Below the pieces are notes generated by a model that saw nothing but the letters and a program-made list of their open reading frames with translations, had not been told where the DNA came from and searched no databases. From Flavobacteriales bacterium UBA6693 (lineage in GTDB: Bacteria; Bacteroidota; Bacteroidia; Flavobacteriales; Weeksellaceae), in the NCBI GenBank assembly GCA_002454815.1, contig DKJL01000001.1, forward strand, positions 115,622 to 179,621: 64,000 nucleotides of DNA, given 5' to 3'. The position numbers were made by a program, and so were the translations under genes. Position 1 is the first letter of the stretch; the number at the start of each line of letters is the position of its first letter. Of this stretch, positions 54,760 through 63,018 are shown one piece after another.

Positions 54760-55332
54760 ATGAAGAACGAATTGCTCGTCGCCACACACAATCAACACAA
54801 AAAAGAAGAAATTCAGCAGATATTGGGAAGCCGCTACAAAGTAACTTCTCTGTCCGATTACGGTTTGAATGAAGAAATTGTGGAAGACGGCGAAACATTT
54901 CATGAAAACGCCCAGATCAAAGCAGAATATTGTTTCGAAAAAACCCAGCGCGCCAGCCTTGGCGACGATTCCGGTTTGGTGATCGAAGCTTTGGACGGCC
55001 GGCCCGGAATTTACTCCGCGCGATACGCCGGCGATCACGATTTTGACAAAAATATGGATAAAGTGTTGGAGGAACTTTCTGGTGTGCATAATCGCCGAGC
55101 TTATTTTGTTACGGTTTTATGCCTGGTAACCGCGGATGAGACTACTTTTTTTGAAGGTCGAGTTTATGGCACTATTACCAAAGAGCGCAGTGGTGCCAAA
55201 GGTTTTGGTTATGATCCTATTTTCGTTCCGGATGGTTATGAAACCACCTTTGCGGACATGAGCACTGAGTCGAAAAATAAAATCAGCCACCGCCGTCGTG
55301 CGCTGGATGCTTTTCTGGAAGCCGGCCAATAA
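54760..55332 (+). CDS. rdgB: Non-canonical purine NTP pyrophosphatase (RdgB/HAM1)
   Basis: 190 residues. ELLVATHNQHKKEEI is the N-terminal SHNxxKxxE-type motif, GDDSGLVIEALDGRPGIYSARYAG the catalytic Asp loop, and GFGYDPIFVPDG plus KNKISHRRRALDAF the C-terminal substrate site. It hydrolyses ITP, XTP and their deoxy forms, keeping them out of nucleic acids. Confidence 0.94.
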   Translation: MKNELLVATHNQHKKEEIQQILGSRYKVTSLSDYGLNEEIVEDGETFHENAQIKAEYCFEKTQRASLGDDSGLVIEALDGRPGIYSARYAGDHDFDKNMDKVLEELSGVHNRRAYFVTVLCLVTADETTFFEGRVYGTITKERSGAKGFGYDPIFVPDGYETTFADMSTESKNKISHRRRALDAFLEAGQ

Positions 55333-55343
55333 TTGAATCTTTA

Positions 55344-55373
55344 AAAAGTGCAGTGCACTGCGCACGTTTTTTT
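55344..55373 (+). terminator. Intrinsic terminator after rdgB
   Basis: A GC-rich palindrome (GCAGTGCACTGC) within AAAAAGTG...CGCAC and a run of seven T. Confidence 0.75.
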
Positions 55374-55386
55374 GCCTTAAATATCC

Positions 55387-55394
55387 TATTTTTG
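55387..55394 (+). promoter_or_regulatory. Putative -7 element TATTTTTG for pheS
   Basis: Exact TAnnTTTG match 20 bases before the ATG at 55415. Confidence 0.5.
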
Positions 55395-55414
55395 CACTTA
55401 CTTATATTAGATAA

Positions 55415-56425
55415 ATGTTAGAAAAGATTGACGGGTTGCTGGCAGAAGTTGCAAATTTCAGTTCTAGTGATAAAGCCGAAATTGAACAGTTTCGAATTGC
55501 CTACAGCGGCAAGAAAGGTATTTTAAATGATCTTTTTGCACAGTTTAAAAGTGTGCCTAATGAGCAGAAAAAAGAATTCGGTCAGAAAATCAATTTGCTG
55601 AAAGAAGCGATTGAAGAAAAACTTTCTTCGCTGAAAAACTCCGGCGATACAGAAGTGAAAAAGGATTACGATGATCTCACCAAGCCCGGATATCCGTCGG
55701 AACTGGGGTCGCGTCACCCGATTAATCTAGTCAAAGGAAAAATTATCGATATTTTCCGGTCTATCGGTTTCGCTGTTGCAGATGGACCGGAGATTGAAGA
55801 TGACTGGCACAATTTCACCGCACTGAATTTACCGGAATATCATCCCGCACGCGATATGCAGGACACCTTTTTCATCGAGACCAATCCGGATTTGATGCTG
55901 CGTACACACACCTCGTCGGTACAGATCCGCTATATGGAACAAAATGAACCGCCGATGCGTATTCTGTCGCCGGGCCGCGTTTTCCGGAACGAAGCGATTT
56001 CCTCGCGTTCGCACTGCATTTTTCATCAGATCGAAGGTTTGTATATTGATCAGAATGTCAGTTTTGCAGATCTGAAACAAACCATCCAATATTTTACGAC
56101 CGAGCTATTCGGCAAATCGAAGATCAGATTAAGACCGTCTTACTTTCCCTTCACGGAACCAAGTGCAGAGGTAGATGTTTATTGGGGTTTAAATTCAGAA
56201 ACTGATTATCGTATCACCAAAGGCACCGGCTGGCTCGAGATCATGGGTTGTGGGATGGTGGACCCGGCGGTTCTGTCGAATGTTAATATCGATCCGGACA
56301 AATATTCCGGTTACGCCTTCGGGATGGGCATCGAAAGAATTGTAATGTTGCTTTATCAAATGAGCGATATACGGATGTTCTTTGAAAATGACAAAAGAAT
56401 GTTGGAACAGTTTAAGAGTCTTTAA
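55415..56425 (+). CDS. pheS: Phenylalanine--tRNA ligase alpha subunit
   Basis: 336 residues. An N-terminal helical tRNA-binding arm (about 1-85) precedes the class II catalytic core: HPINLVKGKIIDIFRSIGFAVADGPEIEDDWHNF, motif 2 RILSPGRVFRNEAISSRSHCIFHQIEG and motif 3 GYAFGMGIERIVMLLYQ. It works with PheT, which is not adjacent. Confidence 0.96.
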   Translation: MLEKIDGLLAEVANFSSSDKAEIEQFRIAYSGKKGILNDLFAQFKSVPNEQKKEFGQKINLLKEAIEEKLSSLKNSGDTEVKKDYDDLTKPGYPSELGSRHPINLVKGKIIDIFRSIGFAVADGPEIEDDWHNFTALNLPEYHPARDMQDTFFIETNPDLMLRTHTSSVQIRYMEQNEPPMRILSPGRVFRNEAISSRSHCIFHQIEGLYIDQNVSFADLKQTIQYFTTELFGKSKIRLRPSYFPFTEPSAEVDVYWGLNSETDYRITKGTGWLEIMGCGMVDPAVLSNVNIDPDKYSGYAFGMGIERIVMLLYQMSDIRMFFENDKRMLEQFKSL

Positions 56426-56462
56426 ATCTATTTTGGTTGATGCAAAACCACCAACTGATAAA

Positions 56463-56496
56463 AAAACTTTCGGAAATCGTCCGAAAGTTTTCTTGT
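56463..56496. terminator. Bidirectional terminator between pheS and the DUF5916 gene
   Basis: Stem AAAACTTTCGG / CCGAAAGTTTT with a 7-base loop, A-run before and T-rich tail after. Confidence 0.8.
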
Positions 56497-56518
56497 TTTA
56501 CAGGGTCCAGTCAGTTTT

Positions 56519-58945
56519 TTATTCCTTTTTTTTGAACCAGTGTTTTGCCTGATTATAATCCAGATAGTAGGTTAATTTTAAAGAAATACTGTTCACCATT
56601 TTCTCATTAAATAAGGTGGTAAAATTTTCTTTAAATCGCATTCGCGAGATTCCCAGATAGTCTTCCACAGCGTTGCGGTAAAGGAGTGTAAGTTGGCTGC
56701 CCGGCGCAAACCACCACGAATATCGCAGATCGACATTCCAGGAGTTGTAAGTGCCGTTCAAATTATCGCTGAAATTATCGGTGGGATACAAGGTCCCATC
56801 TTGGTTTAAAGTATAAAAACTTTTATAAGTCACATCTGAAAAATAGTGGCGGAAGGCGAGTGACAGCGACATTTTGTCATTAAAAGTATATTGTGAGGTG
56901 AGGCTGTTTTCATAGGTGTTGCGCTGTCTTCGCCCGACGAAAATAGCACTGTTGTCTTTCCCGGCAAAACCGGTTTCGTTATTGCTGAAGGTGGGATTGA
57001 AACTCCAGACAGCTTTAAACTGATCCGAAAAACGGTATCGCAAATAAAGTGAGGGACGCACGAGATTGCGCCCTTTCTCGCCGTAAGCGTAGTAATCAAA
57101 ATTAAGATTGTACTGAAGCTTTTTCCGGTTGTCGCTCTCTGTCCAGATCCAGGAATTGAAATAGCCGGGCACTTTTAAAAATCGCAAATCCGCGCGTGGC
57201 TCGTAAATATCGTTTTCGCCGAGAGGTGTAAATTCAAATCCTGCACCATAGCTTCGGTAGTTTTTTGTCGTAAACTGATTGTTGTGATTGATGATGAGAT
57301 TCGTGAATAAAAAAGGTTCCAGGCGATGAGAGTAATTCGCAGTAAAATTTAAATAAATATTGTTGAATCTTTTTGTAGGTTCCAAGATCCGATAGCCGTA
57401 AAAGCCGTTATAACTCGCAAAATTGGTGGTGGTAGAAAAGCCAAGATCGTTAATATCCCAATCTTTCGTAACAAATGTTCCGTTAAAACTATATCGGTTT
57501 TTGCCGGAAGTTTTCGCAAAACCTGCATCGCCCTTTGAGCCGAATTTTGTTCCGTTGTCCATCACCCAGCTTCCTTTCAGGCTTCCGGAATAATTGAAGA
57601 CATTTTTTTTGTCGTTAATATCCCACAGAATTCCGCTCGTGTTCGCGTCCCGGAAATTACCTTCGCGGATAACATTCGTGTTGACCAGGCTTACCGACGA
57701 ATTTCCATTAAAGCGCTGATCGAGCACCAGAACATTATAATTGGACCACGGTTCTACGACTTCATTTCGAATTGCGCCGGTTTCAATATTTACGATTTGT
57801 GCTTCCATTTTTTCGGTGATTCCATTAAAAAAACCAATGCCTAAGCCTTTATTGGTTCTGCCCGAAATTTTAAAAGCGTTGAATAAGTTTACTTTTGCCG
57901 GATAATTTAAAACCCGCTCTTCACCGGAAACGTCAGGATAGCGCGACGGGCTGCCGCCAACCCTTCGGGAATAAAACAGATTTCCTTTGCTGAAAAGTTC
58001 CGTTCCCTCAGTGAAAAAAGAACGCTGTTCTGCGTACTGCTGCTCGAAAGGGGTGAGGTTCAAAACAGAATTATCAAAACTAGCCTGCCCAAAATCCGGA
58101 ATAAGTGTTAAATCCAGCGTAAATGCATCATTGATTCCATATTTTACATCCATTCCGCCATTGAAATCAGCGGTGGTTTTTCCGTCATAATGATTAATGT
58201 AAGAGGAAACGTAGGGCGTGAACGAAAGCCGTAGAGGCGGCTTAATATTCTGGATGCCGTCGAGAATTCCGTCGTACATCAGATAAGTTGCTTTTTTATT
58301 ATCGACGAAATTCCAGGTTAGATTTTGATTGGTTTTCTGGATGATCCGCATGAAGTTGATTCCCCAGGTTTGCACGTCTTTTTTCGGAAAACGAAGTTCG
58401 GAATAAGGAATTTTAATTTCGGCAGTCCAACCTGTTTCCGTAATTTTTACCGCGGAATACCACACCGCGTTCCAGCTAAAATCGTCGTTCATGTTGGAGG
58501 CAATTTTGGCGTCAGCCTGCACACCGCTTGCCTGTACAATGAAAAACAAAGCCTGCTGATGATCGTTGTACCCATTGATGGTAAGGCCAAAAATATCATC
58601 ATTCCCCATATCATCTCTTTCCGTCAGTTCTTTCCTAATGTTAGCCGGATTTGGATCGTACATCGTGGCGCCAAAATAAATTCCGGTATCATCGTACACC
58701 ACTTTTACGGTTGTTTTAAAATCGTCCGGTTCTTTCTGTCCGTTTTTCGGATTTCTCTCGATGAAATTTTGCGCAACTGGAGCATTAAGCCAGATTTCTT
58801 CGTCCAGAATACCGTCAATTTTTGGCGACTGCGTGATTTTTTGAATTGTTAAATTTTTTCGTGCAATACTGTCTTTTTCAATATTTTGAGAAAAGACGAA
58901 ACCGAAAGACGAAAAGAGAAGAAGAGCGCCTAATGATAACTTCAT
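56519..58945 (-). CDS. DUF5916 domain-containing protein with CBM9-like N-terminus
   Basis: 808 residues. A signal peptide (SFGFVFSQ) is followed by a CBM9-like domain with PKIDGILDEEIWLNA and GWTAEIKIPYSELRFP, the pattern of the carbohydrate-binding family 9-like fold. The rest (about 230-800) is rich in aromatic, alternating strands as in an outer-membrane beta-barrel, ending in LTYYLDYNQAKHWF. DUF5916 proteins are common in Bacteroidota; ligand and transport role are unknown. Confidence 0.85.
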   Translation of the reverse strand: MKLSLGALLLFSSFGFVFSQNIEKDSIARKNLTIQKITQSPKIDGILDEEIWLNAPVAQNFIERNPKNGQKEPDDFKTTVKVVYDDTGIYFGATMYDPNPANIRKELTERDDMGNDDIFGLTINGYNDHQQALFFIVQASGVQADAKIASNMNDDFSWNAVWYSAVKITETGWTAEIKIPYSELRFPKKDVQTWGINFMRIIQKTNQNLTWNFVDNKKATYLMYDGILDGIQNIKPPLRLSFTPYVSSYINHYDGKTTADFNGGMDVKYGINDAFTLDLTLIPDFGQASFDNSVLNLTPFEQQYAEQRSFFTEGTELFSKGNLFYSRRVGGSPSRYPDVSGEERVLNYPAKVNLFNAFKISGRTNKGLGIGFFNGITEKMEAQIVNIETGAIRNEVVEPWSNYNVLVLDQRFNGNSSVSLVNTNVIREGNFRDANTSGILWDINDKKNVFNYSGSLKGSWVMDNGTKFGSKGDAGFAKTSGKNRYSFNGTFVTKDWDINDLGFSTTTNFASYNGFYGYRILEPTKRFNNIYLNFTANYSHRLEPFLFTNLIINHNNQFTTKNYRSYGAGFEFTPLGENDIYEPRADLRFLKVPGYFNSWIWTESDNRKKLQYNLNFDYYAYGEKGRNLVRPSLYLRYRFSDQFKAVWSFNPTFSNNETGFAGKDNSAIFVGRRQRNTYENSLTSQYTFNDKMSLSLAFRHYFSDVTYKSFYTLNQDGTLYPTDNFSDNLNGTYNSWNVDLRYSWWFAPGSQLTLLYRNAVEDYLGISRMRFKENFTTLFNEKMVNSISLKLTYYLDYNQAKHWFKKKE

Positions 58946-59007
58946 CGATGATTTTAAAATAAGACATGCTGCCAGCTGTTTTTGTTACATCGTGAATTAG
59001 TATTTAC

Positions 59008-59034
59008 GAAAAAAAACGAACCGAAGTCCGTTTT
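59008..59034 (-). terminator. Intrinsic terminator of the DUF3108 gene
   Basis: Minus-strand stem AACGGAC / GTTCGTT (one G-U pair) with a TTCG loop and a T-run, 30-60 bases past the stop. Confidence 0.7.
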
Positions 59035-59064
59035 TTAAGTTTATTGTTGCTCAAATTCTACAGA

Positions 59065-59832
59065 TTATTTAATGAAAGTCAGCGGATATTTTACATTAGA
59101 AAAGGAGTCCAGTGACGCCGTCAGCGAACCTACCACCAACTCGGCACGAATTGAAACAGGGACGTGGTTGCGGTCGTTGCTAACATATAAGGTCACGCCT
59201 TCTTTATCTTTAAATACGCGTCCGCTGATAACTTGGGGAATAATCTTAAGGCAGTTCACGTAGCCGAAACGCGTTTTCACACGTTCTGTTCCTACAACGC
59301 GAAGCTGAAATGGAAACATTTCATCATCAATCCAAACGTTCAGTTTTCTCACTGTTCCTACGCGAAGTTCCGAATCGTCCAGCGTTCGCAGGAAATAAAA
59401 CGCTGAAAGCATATCCTGCATTCCGCGCACCGATTTCAGTTGTTTGGTCGTGTTTTTCTCCCGATCCGTCAACAGAAGCGTATTGTTACCGTGGTTAAAG
59501 GCAGTTTCCAGATGCTGTGTATAGCCACCTTCCTGCACATTCCTTACATAAAAGCTCGGCAAGCCATTGTTATAGTTGATGTAACTTTCGTAGTGATCTT
59601 CCACTTTAAAGAAAGCCCGAACGGCGCCCGTCGTGCGTCCGTAGCCTTTCACATAAAGGTGGGGTTGGCCACGGTAAGTGGTTTTTGTGGCGGTCAATGT
59701 AGCGGTTCCGGCATTTAGAAGGCCGTAGTGAATCCGGTAACGAAGGGTTTCTCCCGACTGTATATTAGTAAGTTTCTGCCCATTAACGATAGCGAGGATG
59801 GACAGGGTAAATAACATTAAAATCTTTTTCAT
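59065..59832 (-). CDS. DUF3108 domain-containing secreted protein
   Basis: 255 residues from ATG 59832 (MKKILMLFTLSILAIVNGQ, a signal peptide); the longer frame to 59895 lacks one. The body has GETLRYRIHYGLLNAGTATLTA, FYVRNVQEGGYTQ and an end VSIRAELVVGSLTASLDS, the DUF3108 pattern (YhcO-like beta sandwich). Periplasmic location is inferred; function is unknown. Confidence 0.85.
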   Translation of the reverse strand: MKKILMLFTLSILAIVNGQKLTNIQSGETLRYRIHYGLLNAGTATLTATKTTYRGQPHLYVKGYGRTTGAVRAFFKVEDHYESYINYNNGLPSFYVRNVQEGGYTQHLETAFNHGNNTLLLTDREKNTTKQLKSVRGMQDMLSAFYFLRTLDDSELRVGTVRKLNVWIDDEMFPFQLRVVGTERVKTRFGYVNCLKIIPQVISGRVFKDKEGVTLYVSNDRNHVPVSIRAELVVGSLTASLDSFSNVKYPLTFIK

Positions 59833-59940
59833 GACGTACGTTTTGCAAATAATTTGCCATTGTAAATAAAGTGATTCGAACTGACATTCAGGCATGAGAT
59901 TAATCAGGAGTGTGTACTATCCTTTTCCTTTAAATTTTGT

Positions 59941-59948
59941 AAATTTGT
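59941..59948 (+). promoter_or_regulatory. Putative -7 element TAAATTTG for the ferredoxin reductase operon
   Basis: Exact TAnnTTTG match 26 bases before the ATG at 59975. Confidence 0.45.
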
Positions 59949-59974
59949 GAGATTGTTTTTTTAAATACAGCTTA

Positions 59975-61027
59975 ATGATTACAACAGATATATTGATTAT
60001 AGGAGCGGGCCCCACAGGTCTATTTGCCGTCTTCGAAGCGGGTTTATTGAAAATGAAATGTCACCTTATCGACGCACTTCCACAACCTGGCGGCCAACTG
60101 ACAGAACTTTATCCGAAGAAACCTATTTTTGATATTCCCGGATTTCCTTCCATCAACGCCGGCGCTCTTGTTGATAATCTGATGGAACAGATAAAACAGT
60201 TCCAGCCTGGTTTTACACTCGGCGAAACTGCGCAGACACTGACAAAGCTGGAAGACGGAACTTTCGAAGTTATTACCAATAAAGGCACAGTACATCACGC
60301 GAAAGCGGTGGCGATCGCCGGCGGACTTGGCACCTTCGAACCACGAAAGCCAGCGCTTGAAAATCTCGCTCAGTACGAAGAAAACGGTGTAGAATATTTC
60401 GTGAAGGAACCGGAAAGTTTCCGCGGGAAAAAAGTAGTGATTGCGGGCGGTGGCGATTCTGCGCTGGACTGGAGTATTTTCCTGGCGGACATCGCAAGCG
60501 AAGTCACTTTAATTCACCGAAGAAATGAATTTCGCGGCGCGCTGGATTCTGTTGAAAAAGTCCAGATTTTAAAAGATGCCGGAAAAATCAATCTGGTAAC
60601 GCCGGCGGAAGTTACTGCCTTGAACGGTGAAACCAATTTATCGTCCATCACGGTTCAGCGTGAAGGTGAAGTTTTCGACATAGAAACTGATTATTTTATT
60701 CCATTATTCGGGCTTACGCCTAAATTGGGAGATATCGCCAACTGGGGACTGGAGATCGAGAAAAATGCCATTGTCGTGAACAATGCTTTGGATTATCAAA
60801 CCAACATTCCAGGCGTTTATGCCATCGGCGATGTCAATACCTATCCCGGCAAACTGAAGCTAATTCTTTGTGGTTTCCACGAAGCGACGCTGATGTGCCA
60901 GAGTGTTTACAATATGCTGAATCCCGGCAAAAAATATGTCCTGAAATATACCACAGTGAGCGGCGTCGACGGTTTCGACGGCAGTCGTAAAGAAGCCGAA
61001 AAAGCAGTCGTAAAGAAAATTGACTAG
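59975..61027 (+). CDS. Ferredoxin/thioredoxin reductase-like FAD/NAD(P) oxidoreductase (YumC type)
   Basis: 350 residues. The FAD motif IIGAGPTGLFAVFEAGLLK is at the start, the NADPH motif VVIAGGGDSALDWSIFLA near 150-170, and the flavin-contact motif YAIGDVNTYPG near 285. It lacks the CxxC of thioredoxin reductase, which is the mark of YumC-like ferredoxin-NADP+ reductases. The next gene is a 2Fe-2S ferredoxin, its probable partner. Confidence 0.9.
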   Translation: MITTDILIIGAGPTGLFAVFEAGLLKMKCHLIDALPQPGGQLTELYPKKPIFDIPGFPSINAGALVDNLMEQIKQFQPGFTLGETAQTLTKLEDGTFEVITNKGTVHHAKAVAIAGGLGTFEPRKPALENLAQYEENGVEYFVKEPESFRGKKVVIAGGGDSALDWSIFLADIASEVTLIHRRNEFRGALDSVEKVQILKDAGKINLVTPAEVTALNGETNLSSITVQREGEVFDIETDYFIPLFGLTPKLGDIANWGLEIEKNAIVVNNALDYQTNIPGVYAIGDVNTYPGKLKLILCGFHEATLMCQSVYNMLNPGKKYVLKYTTVSGVDGFDGSRKEAEKAVVKKID

Positions 61028-61067
61028 CCACCGGATTGCTGTCAAGTATATTTAAATCAATACAACA

Positions 61068-61400
61068 ATGCAGGATATTACGCTGAAAATTACCGATCGC
61101 GACGGAGTTTTACATGAAGTTATAGCGCCCACGGATATGTCGATGAATCTGATGGAAGTCATTCGCTCCTATGAATTGGCGGAAGAAGGAACCATTGGCG
61201 TCTGCGGTGGTATGGCGATGTGCGCCTCTTGCCAGGTTTATGTTGTAGGCGGAGCAGATCAACTGACCGATATGGGCGATGAAGAAGATGCCATGCTTGG
61301 TGAAGCGTTTCACGTTCAGGAAAACAGCCGTCTCGGTTGCCAGATACCGATTGATTCTTCTATCGACGGTCTGGAAGTGCAGATTGCGCCTTATCCATAA
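61068..61400 (+). CDS. 2Fe-2S ferredoxin (adrenodoxin type)
   Basis: 110 residues. Cluster ligands are Cys46, Cys52, Cys55 and Cys91 in the pattern C-X5-C-X2-C-X35-C (GVCGGMAMCASC ... GCQIP), as in adrenodoxin-like ferredoxins. It starts 40 bases after the reductase gene, so the pair may pass electrons from NADPH to an unknown acceptor. A substrate oxygenase is not in the window. Confidence 0.93.
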   Translation: MQDITLKITDRDGVLHEVIAPTDMSMNLMEVIRSYELAEEGTIGVCGGMAMCASCQVYVVGGADQLTDMGDEEDAMLGEAFHVQENSRLGCQIPIDSSIDGLEVQIAPYP

Positions 61401-61522
61401 GCGTTTGCTTAATGTTTGAAACCAAAAAGGATATTTTTCCTACAAGGTGATTTCCTCTCGCTGACGTCTGTTCGTTCTTTACAGTGATTTATTTTTAATT
61501 AACTTTAATAAAAATTAGTCAT

Positions 61523-62290
61523 ATGAAGATTGCGACCTATAATGTTAACGGCATCAACAGCCGGCTGCCTGTCCTTCTGCGTTGGCTGGAAGAAACTGAG
61601 CCAGATATTGTTTGTCTGCAGGAACTCAAAGCGCCTCAGGAAAAATTTCCCTTAGAAGAAATAAAGGGTGCGGGTTATCACGCGGTTTGGGTCGGACAAA
61701 AAAGCTGGAACGGCGTCGCGATTTTATCTAAAACGGATGCAAACGTTGTACGCACCAGTTTGCCCGGTGACGATTCCGACGAAGCCAGCCGTTATCTGGA
61801 AGCCGTTGTGAGCGATCTAACGGTGGTCTGTATTTATCTGCCGAACGGAAACCCGGTTCCCGGAGAAAAATTCGACTACAAAATGAATTGGTTTCAGCGT
61901 CTGCAAGCGCAGGCAGAATTGCTGATCACTTCCGGAAAAAAGGTGATTATTGCAGGAGACTTTAATGTTATCCCCACAGATTTCGACGTCTACAAACCGG
62001 AAAAATACAAAAAAGATGCTTTATTTCTTCCGGAGGTTCGGGAAGCTTTTCATGAGTTGATCGGGCAGGGTTGGACGGACGCACTGCGCAATCTATATCC
62101 CGATAAAGTTATTTATACTTTTTACGATTACTTTCGTAAAGCCTTTGAACGCGATGCGGGAATGCGCATCGATCACTTTCTGCTTTCTCCCGAATTACTG
62201 CCGCAACTTTCTGCAGGCGGCGTCGATAAGGAAGTTCGCGGTTGGGAGAAATCGAGCGATCATGTGCCGACCTGGATTGAAATTAAATAA
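61523..62290 (+). CDS. xth: Exodeoxyribonuclease III
   Basis: 255 residues of the AP endonuclease/EEP fold. IATYNVNGINSRLP, then CLQELKAPQEKFP (catalytic Glu), VCIYLPNGNPVP, IIAGDFNVIPT and the final SSDHVPTWIEI are the family's conserved motifs. It cuts DNA at abasic sites and trims 3' ends. It is convergent with the glycosylase gene across 8 bases, linking two base-excision repair activities. Confidence 0.95.
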   Translation: MKIATYNVNGINSRLPVLLRWLEETEPDIVCLQELKAPQEKFPLEEIKGAGYHAVWVGQKSWNGVAILSKTDANVVRTSLPGDDSDEASRYLEAVVSDLTVVCIYLPNGNPVPGEKFDYKMNWFQRLQAQAELLITSGKKVIIAGDFNVIPTDFDVYKPEKYKKDALFLPEVREAFHELIGQGWTDALRNLYPDKVIYTFYDYFRKAFERDAGMRIDHFLLSPELLPQLSAGGVDKEVRGWEKSSDHVPTWIEIK

Positions 62291-62298
62291 AAGGTGAC

Positions 62299-63018
62299 TT
62301 AATATTTTTTCTGAAGTTTCTCAACGACAAAGGATTTTCGCTTGATTTTTGGCGAAACAATTACTGAGATTTCTTCATTTTCAAATGTTTTCTTCTGATA
62401 AACTGCGCAGGATTGTTTCCACTGTTTTTCAGCGATCAGCTGCACCGATGCTTTAGAGAAGTTCTGAATATGTTGAAGAAGCTCGCTCACTTTTTTGGTC
62501 GGAATCTGTTTTACGATACTTTCTGGATGAATTTTCGCCAAGAACAAAACTTCATTTCTTATAATATTTCCCAAACCGGGAAAAACATTCTGATCCAGTA
62601 AGACGTCACCAATTTGTTTTTTTGGAAATTTTTCCAGCAAGAGTTTTCTCGTTTTCGAGAGTTGGTATTGTTCAGAGAAAACATTCAGTTCCTGATCAAA
62701 GGTTTCGTCGTTCGCGAATTTTTTAAGTTTCACAATATAAAAATTAACGAAGTCTGAACCAAAAAATAAGGAGAACGAGGCGTTTACTTTTTTTGATTCG
62801 TTTACCAGAAATGAGCCGAATAAACCAAAATGTACAGTGATGGTAAAATCGTTGAATTTTAAAAGTAAATACTTACCGTAAGTGTCAATATTTTCTAAAG
62901 TTTTCCCCGAGATTTCTTCGGCAAACGGATTATTGTACCCACCACTTTCTGTTACTTTTTTGTGTTCGAACTTCTGCAGCTTCTCTTTGAACACAACGAT
63001 GGTCGGACCTTCCGGCAT
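62299..63018 (-). CDS. Fpg/Nei-family DNA glycosylase lacking the zinc finger
   Basis: 239 residues. The N-terminus MPEGPTI gives the catalytic Pro (after Met removal) and Glu. The H2TH domain has VLLDQNVFPGLGNIIRNEVLFLAKIHPE. The usual C-terminal zinc finger CxxC...CxxC is absent; only one Cys remains (SCAVYQK), and the end is KIKRKSFVVEKLQKKY. The region resembles a zincless finger as in NEIL1, but this needs a structure. The start overlaps the topoisomerase stop by one base, so the two are translationally coupled. Confidence 0.88.
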   Translation of the reverse strand: MPEGPTIVVFKEKLQKFEHKKVTESGGYNNPFAEEISGKTLENIDTYGKYLLLKFNDFTITVHFGLFGSFLVNESKKVNASFSLFFGSDFVNFYIVKLKKFANDETFDQELNVFSEQYQLSKTRKLLLEKFPKKQIGDVLLDQNVFPGLGNIIRNEVLFLAKIHPESIVKQIPTKKVSELLQHIQNFSKASVQLIAEKQWKQSCAVYQKKTFENEEISVIVSPKIKRKSFVVEKLQKKY

